Origin: Methylophaga thiooxydans DMS010
GTDB lineage: Bacteria; Pseudomonadota; Gammaproteobacteria; Nitrosococcales; Methylophagaceae
Reading direction: 5' to 3'
DNA length: 64,000 bases
Assembly (NCBI RefSeq): GCF_000156355.1
Contig: NZ_GG657899.1
Coordinates: 237,910 to 301,909, forward strand
Part shown: positions 28,258 to 39,847 of the stretch, in pieces
Position numbering within the stretch: position 1 is the first letter of the stretch
Layout: every line of letters begins with the position of its first letter
Position numbers and translations under genes: made by a program
Notes under the pieces: generated by a model
The model's database searches: none
Told to the model about the DNA's origin: nothing
Seen by the model: the letters and a program-made list of their open reading frames with translations, nothing else

Positions 28258-31200
28258 ATGGCTAAACGTACTGATATTCAAAGTATTCTTATTCTGGGCG
28301 CGGGTCCGATTGTTATCGGCCAGGCCTGCGAATTTGATTATTCCGGTGCCCAGGCATGTAAAGCGCTAAAAGAAGAAGGTTATCGTGTCATTTTGGTGAA
28401 TTCGAATCCGGCCACCATCATGACCGATCCGAATATGGCTGATGCAACCTATATCGAGCCAGTTAATTGGCAAGCGGTCAGCAAGGTGATTGAAGCTGAG
28501 CGTCCGGATGCGATCCTGCCTACCATGGGTGGCCAAACCGCGCTTAACTGTGCATTGGATTTGGAAAAACATGGCATTTTAGAAAAATTCGGCGTGGAAA
28601 TGATCGGTGCTGATAGTGAAGCGATTAATAAAGCGGAAGATCGTGATTTATTCCGTGCCGCGATGCGTAAGATTGGTTTGGATATGCCCAAATCAGATAT
28701 CGCTCATACCTTGGATGAAGCGCTTGAGGTGCAAGGTCAGTTCGGCTTCCCCGTTATTATTCGTCCATCCTTCACCATGGGTGGCAGTGGTGGCGGTATC
28801 GCCTATAACAAACAAGATTTTATCGAAATCTGCCAACGCGGTTTATATCTGAGCCCAACTTCTGAACTGTTGATTGAAGAATCCATCATTGGTTGGAAAG
28901 AATATGAAATGGAAGTGGTGCGTGATCGTAAAGATAACTGCATCATCATTTGCTCGATTGAAAATTTTGATCCAATGGGCGTTCATACTGGTGACTCGAT
29001 TACCGTTGCACCTGCGCAAACGCTGACCGATAAAGAATATCAAATCATGCGGAATGCCTCACTGGCCGTTCTGCGCGAAATTGGTGTTGATACTGGTGGT
29101 TCTAACGTCCAGTTTGCGGTGAATCCCGAAAGTGGTCGTTTGATCATCATCGAAATGAACCCGCGGGTATCGCGTTCTTCAGCGTTGGCGTCTAAAGCAA
29201 CCGGTTTCCCGATTGCGAAAGTGGCAGCGAAGCTGGCTGTCGGCTACACCTTGGATGAGCTGCAAAATGAAATCACCGGTAATGCAACACCGGCTTCATT
29301 CGAGCCTTCAATCGACTATGTCGTGACCAAAGTGCCGCGCTTTACCTTTGAAAAATTCCCACAAGCCGATAACCGTTTGAGCACGCAGATGAAATCTGTG
29401 GGTGAGGTGATGGCGATTGGTCGTAACTTCCAAGAGTCTTTGCAAAAAGCCTTGCGAGGTTTGGAAATCGATAAAGACGGCCTCACTGAGATCATCGATT
29501 TAAACGAAGAGAATATCGAAGAAACGTTACGCCGTGAGCTTAGCCTGCCTGGGTCAGATCGCCTGTGGTATGTTGCTGATGCGTTCCGCTTTGGTTTCAG
29601 CTTTGAAGAAGTGCAGCGCCTGTCACATATCGACCCATGGTTCTTGGTGCAAGTTGAGGAATTGGTCACGATTGAAAATGAGCTGAAAGAACGCTCGTTG
29701 AATGATCTGGACCAAAGCCAAATGTTTGCCCTGAAACGTAAGGGCTTCTCCGATTCACGACTGGCTAAGCTGCTACAAAAAACTGAAAAGCAGGTACGCG
29801 AGTATCGTCAGGAAATGCAGATCCGTCCTGTCTATAAACGAGTCGACACCTGTGCGGCAGAGTTTGCAACAAGCACAGCCTATATGTACTCAACCTACGA
29901 TATGGAATGTGAGGCTAACCCGACTGATCGTGACAAGATCATGATTTTGGGCGGTGGTCCTAACCGTATCGGTCAAGGTATCGAGTTCGATTATTGCTGT
30001 GTTCATGCGGCGTTGGCATTGCGTGAAGATGGTTATGAAACCATTATGGTGAACTGTAACCCGGAAACGGTTTCTACCGATTACGATACATCGGATCGCT
30101 TGTATTTCGAGTCATTGACACTGGAAGATGTGCTCGAAATTGTTGATCTGGAAAAACCCAAAGGCGTGATCGTACAGTTCGGTGGTCAAACACCGTTAAA
30201 ACTGGCGCGAGCGCTGGAAGCGGCGGGTGTACCGATTATTGGTACCTCACCTGATGCGATTGACCATGCGGAAGATCGTGAGCGCTTTCAACAAATGGTG
30301 GACAAACTCAATTTGTTGCAACCACCTAACAGATTGGCGCACTCAGCAGATACGGCAGTTGCCTTGGCCTCTGAGATTGGTTATCCGCTGGTAGTCCGAC
30401 CTTCGTATGTATTGGGTGGACGTGCCATGGAAATCGTCTACAACGAAGACGAACTGCAACGCTATATGCAAAATGCAGTAAAAGTGTCTAATGACTCGCC
30501 CGTTCTGCTGGATCGCTTCCTTGACGATGCGATTGAGGTGGATGTTGATGCAATTTGTGACGGTAAAGAAGTCCTGATTGGCGGCATCATGGAGCATATC
30601 GAACAGGCGGGTGTTCACTCAGGTGACTCAGCATGTGCGATTCCACCTTATAGTTTGAGCAATGCAATCCAGGATAAGTTGCGTGAGCAAGTGCGTCAAA
30701 TGGCGCTGGAACTTGGCGTAAAAGGTTTGATGAATACGCAGTTTGCGATCAAGGGAGATGAAATCTATATCCTTGAGGTGAACCCGCGTGCATCACGAAC
30801 GGTGCCTTACATTTCTAAGTCTATCGGTGTGCCACTGGCCAAAGTGGCTGCACGAACTATGGCTGGACGTTCTTTAGATGAGCAGGGCGTTAACAAAGAA
30901 ATCGTACCGAGTTATTACTCAGTAAAAGAAGCCGTATTCCCATTTATCAAGTTCCAAGGTGTGGATCCGATTCTCGGCCCTGAAATGAAGTCTACCGGTG
31001 AAGTCATGGGCGTTGGTCGTAGCTTTGGTGAAGCCTTTGCTAAATCGCAATTAGCGGCATCTGTTGTATTACCAACGGGTGGTAAAGCCTTTATTAGTGT
31101 CCGTGAGGCTGATAAGGTTTCTGCCGTTCAAATAGCAAAAGACTTGGCTGCACTTGGCTTTTCATTGATGGCAACTCGCGGTACGCAAAAAGTACTGGTT

Positions 31201-31476
31201 GATGCCGGTGTTGGCTGTGAGCCTGTTAACAAAGTGGCTGAAGGTCAGCCGCATATTGTTGATATGATCAAAAATGACGAAATTAGCCTTATCGTTAACA
31301 CCACTGAAGGTCGTCAATCTGTCGCTGATTCGCGTGAAATTCGTCGTGCTGCATTACAGCATCAGGTGAACTACACCACGACGCTCGCAGCGGCGCGTGC
31401 CACTATCCAAGCATTAAGCAGCGAAGATATTGTTTCTGTAAACAGACTGCAATCGTTGCATGGAGAATTGAATTAA
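28258..31476 (+). CDS. carB: Carbamoyl-phosphate synthase large subunit
   Basis: CarB makes carbamoyl phosphate from ammonia, bicarbonate and two ATP. The 1072-residue protein has two homologous ATP-grasp halves. The first begins [19 protein letters not shown] and the second [20 protein letters not shown]. Both carry [12 protein letters not shown] or [12 protein letters not shown] metal motifs. An MGS-like allosteric domain (FISVREADK to the C-terminus) completes the normal length. It shares one base with the greA start, so carA-carB-greA is one transcript. Confidence 0.97.
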   Translation: MAKRTDIQSILILGAGPIVIGQACEFDYSGAQACKALKEEGYRVILVNSNPATIMTDPNMADATYIEPVNWQAVSKVIEAERPDAILPTMGGQTALNCALDLEKHGILEKFGVEMIGADSEAINKAEDRDLFRAAMRKIGLDMPKSDIAHTLDEALEVQGQFGFPVIIRPSFTMGGSGGGIAYNKQDFIEICQRGLYLSPTSELLIEESIIGWKEYEMEVVRDRKDNCIIICSIENFDPMGVHTGDSITVAPAQTLTDKEYQIMRNASLAVLREIGVDTGGSNVQFAVNPESGRLIIIEMNPRVSRSSALASKATGFPIAKVAAKLAVGYTLDELQNEITGNATPASFEPSIDYVVTKVPRFTFEKFPQADNRLSTQMKSVGEVMAIGRNFQESLQKALRGLEIDKDGLTEIIDLNEENIEETLRRELSLPGSDRLWYVADAFRFGFSFEEVQRLSHIDPWFLVQVEELVTIENELKERSLNDLDQSQMFALKRKGFSDSRLAKLLQKTEKQVREYRQEMQIRPVYKRVDTCAAEFATSTAYMYSTYDMECEANPTDRDKIMILGGGPNRIGQGIEFDYCCVHAALALREDGYETIMVNCNPETVSTDYDTSDRLYFESLTLEDVLEIVDLEKPKGVIVQFGGQTPLKLARALEAAGVPIIGTSPDAIDHAEDRERFQQMVDKLNLLQPPNRLAHSADTAVALASEIGYPLVVRPSYVLGGRAMEIVYNEDELQRYMQNAVKVSNDSPVLLDRFLDDAIEVDVDAICDGKEVLIGGIMEHIEQAGVHSGDSACAIPPYSLSNAIQDKLREQVRQMALELGVKGLMNTQFAIKGDEIYILEVNPRASRTVPYISKSIGVPLAKVAARTMAGRSLDEQGVNKEIVPSYYSVKEAVFPFIKFQGVDPILGPEMKSTGEVMGVGRSFGEAFAKSQLAASVVLPTGGKAFISVREADKVSAVQIAKDLAALGFSLMATRGTQKVLVDAGVGCEPVNKVAEGQPHIVDMIKNDEISLIVNTTEGRQSVADSREIRRAALQHQVNYTTTLAAARATIQALSSEDIVSVNRLQSLHGELN

Positions 31477-31952
31477 TGGCTGTACCTATTACATCCCGCG
31501 GTGCGGAAGCACTGAAGCATGAACTGAAAGAACTGAAGTCGGTTGCTCGTCCCACTGTGGTCGCTGCGATTTCAGAAGCCCGTGCACATGGTGATCTAAA
31601 AGAAAATGCGGAATATCATGCGGCAAAAGAACAACAAAGCTTTATTGAAGGTCGTATTCAAGAATTAGAGGGCGTTTTATCGAACGCCCAAGTGATCGAT
31701 CCGGCAAGCTTGCCACAAGATGGCCGAGTCGTATTTGGTGTCACTGTATCTTTGCTGAATATCGATACGGATGAAGAAAAGGCATACCAAATCGTGGGTG
31801 ACTACGAGTCAGATATCAAACTTAATCGTATTTCTGTGTCATCGCCAATTGCACGCGCACTGATTGGCAAGGAGATTGATGACATTGCCACTGTGCAAGC
31901 TCCGGGTGGCAATATTGAATATGAAATTATTGAGATTAGTTACGAGAATTAA
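31476..31952 (+). CDS. greA: Transcription elongation factor GreA
   Basis: GreA enters the secondary channel of stalled RNA polymerase and stimulates cleavage of the backtracked transcript. The 158-residue protein has the N-terminal coiled coil with the acidic tip motif [19 protein letters not shown], and the C-terminal FKBP-like domain ending [15 protein letters not shown]. Linkage to carAB is common in gammaproteobacteria. Length is exactly usual. Confidence 0.96.
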   Translation: MAVPITSRGAEALKHELKELKSVARPTVVAAISEARAHGDLKENAEYHAAKEQQSFIEGRIQELEGVLSNAQVIDPASLPQDGRVVFGVTVSLLNIDTDEEKAYQIVGDYESDIKLNRISVSSPIARALIGKEIDDIATVQAPGGNIEYEIIEISYEN

Positions 31953-31958
31953 ATAACG

Positions 31959-32417
31959 ATGATGTCCGGCTACACCGGTGAAAGACTTTTACTGACCCTC
32001 TGGGTCGGTGGTTTATGGGCGATAGGCTATCTTGCCGTCCCAATCGCTTTTGCTAATCTCGATACCAGCATTGCCGGCGACTATGCCGGCAAACTGTTTT
32101 TTGCCGTCAACATTCTTGGTATTGCTGCTGCGGTTATTCTGCTGATCAGCAGATTATTTATCTTTGGTTTTAAACGTTTTCATTTGTACTGGCGAAGCTG
32201 GATGCTGCTGCTGATGTTGGCAATGAGTCTGTTTTTTGTCGCCTATTTACAGCCAGAAATGCAGGCATTGAAACAAATTGCAGCTCAACCCGAAGGTGTT
32301 TTCGAGCGTTTCGATGATTTACATAAACTAAGTGAAAACCTGTATATGCTGCTGAGCCTGTTTGGGTTAATGTTAGTGTTGACCACAGACAAAAGCGCAG
32401 AAGCAGACGAGGTCTAA
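31959..32417 (+). CDS. DUF4149 family membrane protein
   Basis: The 152-residue protein has four hydrophobic helices. It begins with the GERLLLTLWVGGLWAIGYL pattern of DUF4149 proteins, often found between greA and rlmE/yhbY-type genes. The function is unknown. It starts 6 bp after greA and its stop touches the rlmE ATG directly, so it belongs to the same transcript. A second ATG two codons in is equally possible as the start. Confidence 0.78.
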   Translation: MMSGYTGERLLLTLWVGGLWAIGYLAVPIAFANLDTSIAGDYAGKLFFAVNILGIAAAVILLISRLFIFGFKRFHLYWRSWMLLLMLAMSLFFVAYLQPEMQALKQIAAQPEGVFERFDDLHKLSENLYMLLSLFGLMLVLTTDKSAEADEV

Positions 32418-33035
32418 ATGGCGAAAAGCAAATCCAGTCAGGGTTGGTTAAAAGAACATTTCGACGATCAATATGTCAAAAAGGCACAAAAAGAAGGTCA
32501 TCGCTCGCGAGCCACATTCAAGCTGGATGAGATTGATCAGAAAGATAAATTATTACGCCCAGGCATGAGCGTTGTTGATTTAGGCGCTGCGCCTGGCGGC
32601 TGGTCTGATTATGCTTTTCGTAAAGTAGGGGACAGTGGAACAGTAGTTGCGCTGGACATTTTGCCGATGACACCACTGACCGGAGTACACTTTATTGAAG
32701 GTGACTTTCGTGAGGATGAAGTACTCGATGAACTTAATAAAGTACTCAATGGTCGAGAAATAGACCTTGTATTATCGGATATGGCCCCCAATATGTCAGG
32801 GGTAGGGTCGATTGATCAGCCAGCGAGTATGTATCTGGTTGAGCTCGCCCTAGATTTTGCTGTTAATAATTTAAGTAAACAGGGCTGTTTTCTGGTCAAA
32901 GTGTTTCAGGGTGAAGGTTTTGATGCCTACCTAAAACAAATGCGTGATAGTTTTAATAAAGTCGTGACTCGTAAGCCGGGGGCGTCCAGAGCCAGAAGCC
33001 GTGAAGTATATTTATTGGGCAAAGGGCTCAAATAA
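32418..33035 (+). CDS. rlmE: 23S rRNA (uridine-2'-O-)-methyltransferase RlmE (FtsJ/RrmJ)
   Basis: RlmE methylates U2552 in the A-loop of 23S rRNA on the 50S subunit using SAM. The 205-residue protein contains the SAM motif [15 protein letters not shown] and the catalytic K-D-K-E residues: Lys in the RATFKLDEI region, Asp in [12 protein letters not shown], Lys in [11 protein letters not shown] and Glu in SREVYLLG. The start immediately follows the upstream stop. ftsH follows 78 bp later, as in E. coli. Confidence 0.95.
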   Translation: MAKSKSSQGWLKEHFDDQYVKKAQKEGHRSRATFKLDEIDQKDKLLRPGMSVVDLGAAPGGWSDYAFRKVGDSGTVVALDILPMTPLTGVHFIEGDFREDEVLDELNKVLNGREIDLVLSDMAPNMSGVGSIDQPASMYLVELALDFAVNNLSKQGCFLVKVFQGEGFDAYLKQMRDSFNKVVTRKPGASRARSREVYLLGKGLK

Positions 33036-33113
33036 CACAGTAGTTTTAACGCTTTAGCAACTACTGGGATTTTAGTTAACCACTTTTAGAGTGGTAATCA
33101 GAGGTACCAAACA

Positions 33114-35021
33114 TTGAATGACATGATGAAAAATATAGTCCTGTGGGTCGTCATCGCGATAGTGCTGATGTCCGTGTTTAATAATTTCGGTCCTCAAAAC
33201 AGTAAAAGCGGCGAAATGGATTATTCAACCTTTATCAGCAACGTTAAAAACGGTGCTGTCTCAAATGTTGAAATCCAGGGGCGCACCATTTCTGGTGAGC
33301 TTACTGATGGCAACCAATTCACTACCTATAGCCCTGATTACGACCCAGGTTTGATTGGTGATTTGCTGGATAATGGCGTCACCATCCAAGCTGAACCGGT
33401 CGAAAAAACCAGCTTGTTCATGCAAATCTTCATTTCTTGGTTCCCGATGCTGCTCTTGATAGCCGTATGGATTTTCTTCATGCGTCAAATGCAAGGCGGT
33501 GGCGGTAAAAACCCCATGTCATTCGGTAAAAGTAAAGCCCGCATGCTGAGTGATGACCAAGTTAAAGTCACATTCAAAGACGTCGCCGGCGTCGAAGAAG
33601 CAAAAGAAGAAGTGGCTGAGCTGGTTGATTTCTTGCGTGACCCAAGTAAATTCCAGAAACTGGGTGGTCGAATTCCACGCGGTATTTTGATGGTGGGTTC
33701 ACCGGGTACAGGTAAAACATTACTTGCCAAAGCGATTGCTGGCGAAGCAAAAGTACCTTTCTTTACGATTTCAGGTTCTGATTTCGTGGAAATGTTCGTT
33801 GGTGTCGGTGCCTCACGTGTCCGTGACATGTTTGAGCAAGCTAAGAAGCATGCGCCTTGTATTATCTTTATCGACGAGATTGATGCGGTCGGTCGTCATC
33901 GTGGTGCTGGCCTGGGTGGCGGTAACGACGAACGTGAACAAACGTTGAACCAATTACTGGTTGAAATGGATGGTTTTGAAGGCAATGAAGGCGTCATCGT
34001 CATTGCTGCAACAAACCGCCCAGACGTGCTGGATCCTGCATTGCTGCGTCCCGGCCGTTTTGACCGTCAAGTGGTGGTACCACTGCCTGATATTCGTGGA
34101 CGTGAACAAATCATCAATGTTCACCTGCGTAAAGTACCAGCAGCTGAAGATGTTGATGCACGCGTGATTGCACGTGGTACGCCAGGTTTTTCTGGTGCCG
34201 ATTTAGCCAACTTGGTTAATGAGGCAGCTTTGTTTGCCGCTCGTGCTAATAAACGTTTGGTTAGCATGGAACAGCTGGAGCTTGCGAAAGACAAAATCAT
34301 GATGGGTGCTGAACGCCGCTCGATGGTGATGAGTGATAAAGAAAAAGAACTCACTGCATACCATGAAGCCGGTCATGCCATTGTTGGTCGTCTGGTACCA
34401 GGACATGATCCGGTTTACAAAGTGAGCATTATTCCGCGTGGTCGTGCTCTCGGTGTCACCATGTTCTTGCCCACAGAAGATCGCTACAGCTACACCAAAC
34501 AGCAACTGGAAAGTCAGATTTCTAGTCTTTATGGCGGTCGTTTGGCGGAAGAAATGATCTTTGGTCAAGAAGCAGTAACAACTGGTGCTTCGAATGATAT
34601 CCAACGTGCGACAGAACTGGCACATAACATGGTCACTAAATGGGGTCTGTCGGACAATATGGGACCACTGTCATATGGTGAAGATGAAGGTGAAGTCTTC
34701 TTGGGCCGCAGCGTCACGCAACATAAATCGGTATCAGATTTAACGGCGAAACAAATTGATGAAGATGTCAGAGCGGTAATCAATCGTAACTATGATCGTG
34801 CGCAGCAATTACTCAATGACAACATGGAAAAACTACATACCATGGCGCAGTTGCTGATCAAATACGAAACAATTGATAGCGGACAGATTGATGCGATTAT
34901 GGAAGGTCGTGAACCGGGTGAACCAAAAGATTGGAACGATCGTTCTACACCACCTTCAGCCAGTCCTGAGCCTGATGAGTCGGAAACACCCTCTGGTAAA
35001 CCGGCAGATCAACTGCACTAA
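33114..35021 (+). CDS. ftsH: ATP-dependent zinc metalloprotease FtsH
   Basis: FtsH is a membrane-anchored AAA+ protease that degrades damaged membrane proteins and short-lived regulators. The 635-residue protein has two N-terminal membrane helices around a small periplasmic domain and the AAA module with Walker [11 protein letters not shown] (Ser where GPPGTGKT is common). Walker [12 protein letters not shown], the SRH arginines and the zinc motif HEAGHA follow. I keep the TTG start at 33114, because GAGG is 9 bp upstream and the resulting [11 protein letters not shown] matches E. coli MSDMAKN. An ATG three codons later is the alternative. Confidence 0.96.
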   Translation: MNDMMKNIVLWVVIAIVLMSVFNNFGPQNSKSGEMDYSTFISNVKNGAVSNVEIQGRTISGELTDGNQFTTYSPDYDPGLIGDLLDNGVTIQAEPVEKTSLFMQIFISWFPMLLLIAVWIFFMRQMQGGGGKNPMSFGKSKARMLSDDQVKVTFKDVAGVEEAKEEVAELVDFLRDPSKFQKLGGRIPRGILMVGSPGTGKTLLAKAIAGEAKVPFFTISGSDFVEMFVGVGASRVRDMFEQAKKHAPCIIFIDEIDAVGRHRGAGLGGGNDEREQTLNQLLVEMDGFEGNEGVIVIAATNRPDVLDPALLRPGRFDRQVVVPLPDIRGREQIINVHLRKVPAAEDVDARVIARGTPGFSGADLANLVNEAALFAARANKRLVSMEQLELAKDKIMMGAERRSMVMSDKEKELTAYHEAGHAIVGRLVPGHDPVYKVSIIPRGRALGVTMFLPTEDRYSYTKQQLESQISSLYGGRLAEEMIFGQEAVTTGASNDIQRATELAHNMVTKWGLSDNMGPLSYGEDEGEVFLGRSVTQHKSVSDLTAKQIDEDVRAVINRNYDRAQQLLNDNMEKLHTMAQLLIKYETIDSGQIDAIMEGREPGEPKDWNDRSTPPSASPEPDESETPSGKPADQLH

Positions 35022-35035
35022 GAAGGAAACTATCC

Positions 35036-35875
35036 GTGATATTTGACTGTGCGGGCAAGTCTTTGGACTTGTCCGTCCCTGGTATTATGGGCATCGTAAA
35101 TGTTACCCCCGATTCATTTTCTGACGGGGGTAAATTCTTTTCAGCGGATGCGGCCCTTCAGCACGCGTTAAAACTGGTCGAAGACGGTGCCGATATTCTC
35201 GATATTGGCGGTGAATCAACCCGTCCCGGTTCCGAAGCTGTCCCCCTTCAACAAGAGATCGATCGTATTAGCCCTGTGATTGAAGCCATTCGTGCTGAGA
35301 TCGATGTGCCTATTTCGATTGATACGATGAAAGCTGAGGTTATGCGTGCGGCGGTTAATGCTGGCGCTGGCTTGATCAATGACGTCAATGCGTTACGCAG
35401 TGAAAATGCGCTGCAAACCGCTGCTGAATTGGACGTGCCGGTCTGCTTGATGCATATGCAAGGTACGCCACAGACAATGCAGAGTGAGCCGCATTATGAT
35501 GATGTGGTGACTGAAGTAGAGCACTTTTTATTAGAACGTGTTGCGGAATGCGAAAAGGCAGGAATTAAAGCCGAAAAGATTATGCTGGATCCTGGATTTG
35601 GCTTTGGTAAACGAGCACGTCATAATCTACGCTTGATGAAACACTTGTCACGATTGACGGCTTTACCTTATCCGGTACTGGTGGGCGTGTCACGTAAATC
35701 CATTATCGGCGATATGCTCAAGGTTTCTGTGGATGAACGCTTAGCGGGTAGTCTGTCATTAGCTTCTATTGCCGTCTGGCAAGGCGCAAAACTTATTCGA
35801 ACACATGACGTGAAAGAGACGGCTCAAGCGGTAAAACTGAGCCATCACGTTAAACAGGTAGCAGATTTTGACTAA
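35036..35875 (+). CDS. folP: Dihydropteroate synthase
   Basis: FolP joins p-aminobenzoate to the pterin pyrophosphate in folate synthesis and is the sulfonamide target. The 279-residue protein has both signature regions: [16 protein letters not shown] and [19 protein letters not shown]. The later DPGFGFGKR and GVSRKSIIG motifs are also present. The start is a GTG 15 bp after ftsH, preceded by AAGGAAA. Its end overlaps the glmM start by 8 bp. The ftsH-folP-glmM order is the E. coli order. Confidence 0.95.
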   Translation: MIFDCAGKSLDLSVPGIMGIVNVTPDSFSDGGKFFSADAALQHALKLVEDGADILDIGGESTRPGSEAVPLQQEIDRISPVIEAIRAEIDVPISIDTMKAEVMRAAVNAGAGLINDVNALRSENALQTAAELDVPVCLMHMQGTPQTMQSEPHYDDVVTEVEHFLLERVAECEKAGIKAEKIMLDPGFGFGKRARHNLRLMKHLSRLTALPYPVLVGVSRKSIIGDMLKVSVDERLAGSLSLASIAVWQGAKLIRTHDVKETAQAVKLSHHVKQVADFD

Positions 35876-37214
35876 ACAACGACGTTATTTTGGTACAGAT
35901 GGAATCCGAGGCAAAGTAGGCGATGGTGCCATCACACCAGATTTTGTTTTAAAGCTGGGCTGGGCTGTTGGTCGTGTCCTAGCGAAAGAAAAAAATAGCC
36001 GGGTTATCATCGGTAAAGATACGCGTATTTCAGGTTACATGTTTGAATCAGCGCTACAGGCTGGTCTGTCGGCAGCGGGTGTCGATATTTATTTGTTAGG
36101 CCCCATGCCAACACCAGCGGTGGCCTATCTCACACGTACATTTCATGCACAGGCGGGTATTGTGATCAGTGCTTCACATAATCCGTACCATGATAACGGC
36201 ATTAAGTTTTTCTCAGCAGAAGGCACCAAGCTGCCTGACAGTATCGAGCATGAAATTGAAGCGATGCTGGATCAACCATTAAAAACGGTTGATTCAACCC
36301 GCCTTGGTAAAGCACATCGTATTGCTGATGCACCTGGTCGTTATATTGAGTTCTGCAAAAGCACCATACCTTCCGGCGTTGATTTAGATGGCTTAAAAAT
36401 TGTGGTCGATTGCGCACATGGTGCGACCTATCATGTGGCACCGGATGTCTTTCGTGAATTAGGCGCTGATGTTGTCGTCATGGGGGCAGAACCCGATGGG
36501 TTTAATATTAACCAGCATTGTGGTTCAACAGAGCCGCGTTTATTGCAGCAAGCCGTATTAGAAAATAAAGCTGACCTGGGACTAGCACTTGATGGGGATG
36601 GTGACCGAATCATCATGGTCGATCATCGGGGCGAGATTGTTGATGGGGATGAGCTGCTATTTATCATCGCACGTGCCCGTCAGCGTAACGGCGATAAGAG
36701 CAGTAATATAGTAGGTACCCAGATGTCTAATCTGGGGCTTGAGCATGCATTAGCGAAGTTTAATTTATTATTGCATCGCGCTCAGGTGGGTGATCGCTAT
36801 GTGATGGAAAAACTCAAACAAGTGGGTGGGCTGATAGGCGGTGAAGCATCAGGCCATATTATTTGTCTTGATAAAACCTCAACCGGTGATGGGATTGTTG
36901 CTGCGCTTCAGGTTCTGGCTGAAATTCGTCAGACAGGTGATAACCTGCATGCCTTACGTTCAGTGGTTACTAAATATCCGCAACAGCTGATTAACGTGAA
37001 AGTCAGTAAAATGGTTGATATCGCCGGTAATCAAGATATCGCAAGTGCAGTGGCCTCGGTAGAGAAGCGCCTTGGTGATGAAGGGCGAGTATTGTTGCGA
37101 CCATCAGGCACAGAGCCGGTGATTCGGGTTATGGTGGAAGGCCGTGATGCAACCCTGACCAAAAAACTTGCACAAGAATTGGCCGATATTATTCAGGCAG
37201 TTTTAGACGCTTGA
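35868..37214 (+). CDS. glmM: Phosphoglucosamine mutase
   Basis: GlmM interconverts glucosamine 6- and 1-phosphate for UDP-GlcNAc and the cell wall. The 448-residue protein starts [14 protein letters not shown]. It has the phosphoserine loop [19 protein letters not shown], the metal loop LDGDGDR and the C-terminal phosphate-binding [15 protein letters not shown]. The start is a TTG inside the end of folP, which fits the conserved N-terminus; no nearby ATG does. Confidence 0.95.
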   Translation: MTKQRRYFGTDGIRGKVGDGAITPDFVLKLGWAVGRVLAKEKNSRVIIGKDTRISGYMFESALQAGLSAAGVDIYLLGPMPTPAVAYLTRTFHAQAGIVISASHNPYHDNGIKFFSAEGTKLPDSIEHEIEAMLDQPLKTVDSTRLGKAHRIADAPGRYIEFCKSTIPSGVDLDGLKIVVDCAHGATYHVAPDVFRELGADVVVMGAEPDGFNINQHCGSTEPRLLQQAVLENKADLGLALDGDGDRIIMVDHRGEIVDGDELLFIIARARQRNGDKSSNIVGTQMSNLGLEHALAKFNLLLHRAQVGDRYVMEKLKQVGGLIGGEASGHIICLDKTSTGDGIVAALQVLAEIRQTGDNLHALRSVVTKYPQQLINVKVSKMVDIAGNQDIASAVASVEKRLGDEGRVLLRPSGTEPVIRVMVEGRDATLTKKLAQELADIIQAVLDA

Positions 37215-37377
37215 GCAATCGGCCAACAATGAGTTTTTTGCTGTGCTCTAATTGTTATACAATACAGCCTTTGACGACATGCTCTGGCAACAGATTCGGG
37301 TAAACATCGAATGATGTTGCAACAACGGAGTGTTAAGAAATCTTGGTGTCTATTTTTGCTTTCGAGAGACTGTATTT

Positions 37378-38163
37378 GTGCGTAAACCGCTAGTAGCTGG
37401 TAACTGGAAGATGAACGGCTCTAGCGCGAGTAACAACGTGTTACTGGACGGTATCATCGCCAAGTCTGACACCTTTGCATCCGTGGATGTTGCTCTGTTT
37501 CCGCCTGCAGTTTATTTGCATCAAGTGCAACAGGCCTTGGCAGGCACAGGACTGTTCTGGGGAACGCAAAACCTGTCCCAGTTTAACCAAGGCGCTTACA
37601 CCGGCGAAATCTCCGCATTAATGCTGGCTGATTTTGATTGTGACTATGTGTTAATTGGTCATTCTGAACGACGCTGTCTTTACGCAGAGTTGGATCTCGA
37701 TCAACGTGTTTTAGACCGCATCGTTGCAGAAAAATATGAAATGTCAGTGAAGGCTGGCATTACGCCGATCATCTGTATTGGCGAAAGTCCTGAAGAACAC
37801 GCGGTGGGGCGGACAGAAGAAGTTATTGCCAGACTGCTTGATACGGTGATTGCCTATCAAGGGGTTGAAGGTCTCGCGCATACCGTACTGGCTTACGAGC
37901 CGGTCTGGGCCATTGGTACGGGTCGTTCAGCAACACCGGAATGGGCTCAGGATGTACACAGCTTCATGCGTCAGCGTGTTGCAAAGCATGATCCGACGAT
38001 AGCGGAATCATTACGGATACTTTACGGCGGCAGCGTAAACAGTAATAATGCTGCGCCATTGTTTTCACAACCTGATGTGGATGGTGGACTTGTAGGCGGT
38101 GGCTCATTAAACGCCGACGAGTTTGTCAAAATATGTCAGGCCGCAGTTCTAAAATTAGGTTAA
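37378..38163 (+). CDS. tpiA: Triose-phosphate isomerase
   Basis: TpiA interconverts dihydroxyacetone phosphate and glyceraldehyde 3-phosphate. The product shows the N-terminal Lys motif AGNWKMNG, the catalytic-His motif IGHSERR and the catalytic-Glu motif AYEPVWAIGTG, and ends with LYGGSVNSNN and GGGSLN. I choose GTG 37378, which puts VRKPLVAGNWKMNG at the N-terminus and gives 261 residues. The frame continues 16 codons upstream to a TTG, but that adds unrelated residues. It is 4 bp before secG. Confidence 0.94.
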   Translation: MRKPLVAGNWKMNGSSASNNVLLDGIIAKSDTFASVDVALFPPAVYLHQVQQALAGTGLFWGTQNLSQFNQGAYTGEISALMLADFDCDYVLIGHSERRCLYAELDLDQRVLDRIVAEKYEMSVKAGITPIICIGESPEEHAVGRTEEVIARLLDTVIAYQGVEGLAHTVLAYEPVWAIGTGRSATPEWAQDVHSFMRQRVAKHDPTIAESLRILYGGSVNSNNAAPLFSQPDVDGGLVGGGSLNADEFVKICQAAVLKLG

Positions 38164-38167
38164 ATAC

Positions 38168-38500
38168 ATGCACGCTTTGATTTTGACGATACATATTATT
38201 GTTTGTCTGATGCTGGTCGGTTTTGTACTGATTCAGCATGGTAAGGGCGCTGATGCCGGCGCAGCTTTTGGCGGCGGTGGCGGTGGCGGCGGTGCTTCTG
38301 GCAGCCTGTTTGGTAGTCAGGGCTCAGCCTCTTTCCTGAGTCGTACCAGTGCTATTTTGGCAGCAATCTTCTTTATGACCAGCTTAACGCTGGCCTACTT
38401 TTCAGTCGATAGACCTGACAAAGTGCAGAGCGTGACACAAACCGCTCCTGCAGAACAAAAAATAGAAGAAACTCCTGCAGATTTACCGGAATTACCGTAA
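38168..38500 (+). CDS. secG: Protein translocase subunit SecG
   Basis: SecG is the small accessory subunit of the SecYEG channel. The 110-residue protein has two membrane helices (about 4-22 and 55-75). They are joined by a cytoplasmic loop with the family motif GADAGAAFGGG and LFGSQGSASFLSR, and an acidic Pro-rich tail follows. The loop has a run of eight glycines, longer than in E. coli. The tpiA gene before it and tRNA-Leu after it are the usual neighbours. Confidence 0.93.
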   Translation: MHALILTIHIIVCLMLVGFVLIQHGKGADAGAAFGGGGGGGGASGSLFGSQGSASFLSRTSAILAAIFFMTSLTLAYFSVDRPDKVQSVTQTAPAEQKIEETPADLPELP

Positions 38501-38514
38501 AATACGCAATCCTT

Positions 38515-38600
38515 GCCGATGTGGTGAAATTGGTAGACACGCCATCTTGAGGGGGTGGTGGGCATAGCCCGTGGCGGTTCGACTCCGCCCATCGGCACCA
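38515..38600 (+). tRNA. tRNA-Leu (anticodon GAG)
   Basis: An 86-nt class II tRNA. The acceptor arm GCCGATG pairs with CATCGGC, followed by A and an encoded CCA. The D-arm region GTGGTGAAATTGGTAGACAC and the T-arm GGCGGTTCGACTCCGCC are standard. The anticodon stem CCATC/GGTGG encloses loop TTGAGGG, giving anticodon GAG at 38549-38551. There is a long variable arm typical of Leu. Position after secG matches E. coli leuU. Confidence 0.97.
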
Positions 38601-38610
38601 AAAAACACGC

Positions 38611-38639
38611 GAAAAGCTCGATTTTATCGGGCTTTTTTT
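38611..38639 (+). terminator. Rho-independent terminator after tRNA-Leu
   Basis: The arms AGCTCGA and TCGGGCT pair (one T-G) around a short TTTTA loop and are followed by a run of seven T's. It ends the tpiA-secG-tRNA transcript before the nuo operon. Confidence 0.85.
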
Positions 38640-38640
38640 G

Positions 38641-39000
38641 TGTCTAGTGGTTTGAACATTCTTCCTAATAAAAATCTTTCCTTAAAAATTTTTGTTTGTC
38701 ATCAATGATGCAATTCACTCTTTATTCACAACGAATGGCGTCTGATTGCCTTATACAGTTGTCAGCTTTGTGACTCGCTAGTTAATTTGTGCAATAAACA
38801 TCGCCTTAGCATGTAACAAAAAATTAAATCGTTATTGACAAATTAATTATCGATTATTGCGGCTTCTCATGATGCTCTAGAGTGTGTAGTATCGTGTGTT
38901 GACGGCTGCTGCATAGCCGGTCACGCTCGATCAGGGGCATGTTTGGTGACAACACGCCATCATGCTGAATTGATTCATAAAATCATCGAGGATGGACAGT
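38641..39000 (+). promoter_or_regulatory. Gene-free region upstream of nuoA, presumed nuo promoter
   Basis: About 360 bp without a coding frame. It is A/T-rich and contains a consensus TTGACA at 38835-38840, but I cannot pair it with a good -10 at 16-18 bp. A ribosome-binding GAGG lies at 38988-38991. The region must contain the promoter and regulatory sites of the 14-gene nuo operon; specific operators are not recognisable by eye. Confidence 0.4.
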
Positions 39001-39357
39001 ATGTTGGAGAATTATCTCCCAATATTGTTATTTATCATCATCGGCATTGGCTTTGGTGTCATGCCGTTATTAGCTGGTTTTATTTTGGGGCCACGTCACC
39101 CCGATGACGAAAAGCGGTCCGCTTATGAGTGTGGCTTTGAACCGTTTGAAGACTCACATATGAAGTTTGATGTGCGCTATTACTTGGTAGCCATTCTGTT
39201 CATCATCTTCGACCTCGAAATCGCGTTTCTTTTTCCTTGGGCCATCGTTCTAGATGACATCGGTGTTTTTGGGCTGTTGTCGATGTTTCTGTTTCTCGCC
39301 ATCTTAGTTGTCGGCTTTGTTTACGAGTGGAAAAAAGGGGCATTGGAGTGGGAATAG
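39001..39357 (+). CDS. nuoA: NADH-quinone oxidoreductase subunit A
   Basis: NuoA is a three-helix membrane subunit at the junction of the two arms of complex I. The 118-residue form starts at ATG 39001, which has GAGG 9 bp upstream. The ATG three codons earlier overlaps this site and is less likely. The conserved [22 protein letters not shown] loop is present in pieces, with the Cys of YECGFEP, followed by [20 protein letters not shown]. First gene of the nuo operon. Confidence 0.94.
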   Translation: MLENYLPILLFIIIGIGFGVMPLLAGFILGPRHPDDEKRSAYECGFEPFEDSHMKFDVRYYLVAILFIIFDLEIAFLFPWAIVLDDIGVFGLLSMFLFLAILVVGFVYEWKKGALEWE

Positions 39358-39836
39358 AAGGTGTACTTGAAAAAGGCGTTGTTACCACTTCCGCCGATAA
39401 ATTAATCAATTGGGCAAGAACAGGATCGTTGTGGCCAATGACGTTTGGTCTCGCCTGTTGCGCCGTCGAAATGATGCATGCGGGTGCCGCCCGTTATGAT
39501 CTGGATCGTTTCGGTGTTGTGTTTCGCCCAAGCCCACGCCAATCCGATGTGATGATTGTGGCAGGAACCCTTGTGAACAAAATGGCACCGGCATTACGCA
39601 AGGTGTATGACCAGATGTCTGAACCTCGCTGGGTGATTTCTATGGGGTCGTGTGCCAATGGGGGCGGCTATTATCATTACTCTTACTCGGTTGTACGCGG
39701 CTGTGATCGTATTGTTCCTGTCGATATTTATGTGCCTGGTTGTCCTCCCACTGCAGAAGCGTTGTTATATGGCATTGTGCAATTGCAGAAGAAAATTCAA
39801 CGTACTAACACCATAGCCAGACCTGCCGTCGGGTAA
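39348..39836 (+). CDS. nuoB: NADH-quinone oxidoreductase subunit B
   Basis: NuoB holds the terminal [4Fe-4S] cluster N2 next to the quinone site. The cluster ligands are in [18 protein letters not shown] and [12 protein letters not shown] start at GTG 39348, which yields [20 protein letters not shown], the family N-terminus, and overlaps nuoA by 10 bp. The longer frame to 39327 lies wholly inside nuoA and adds an unrelated stretch. The product is 162 residues. Confidence 0.93.
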   Translation: MGIEGVLEKGVVTTSADKLINWARTGSLWPMTFGLACCAVEMMHAGAARYDLDRFGVVFRPSPRQSDVMIVAGTLVNKMAPALRKVYDQMSEPRWVISMGSCANGGGYYHYSYSVVRGCDRIVPVDIYVPGCPPTAEALLYGIVQLQKKIQRTNTIARPAVG

Positions 39837-39847
39837 GACAGGAGACG

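Noticed and set aside
34203-34625. 140-codon minus-strand frame inside ftsH
   Set aside because: It is antisense to the highly conserved AAA and protease domains, with no start signals.
38395-38601. Minus-strand frame across the secG end and tRNA-Leu
   Set aside because: It overlaps a clear tRNA gene on the opposite strand, and such frames across tRNAs are a familiar annotation artefact.
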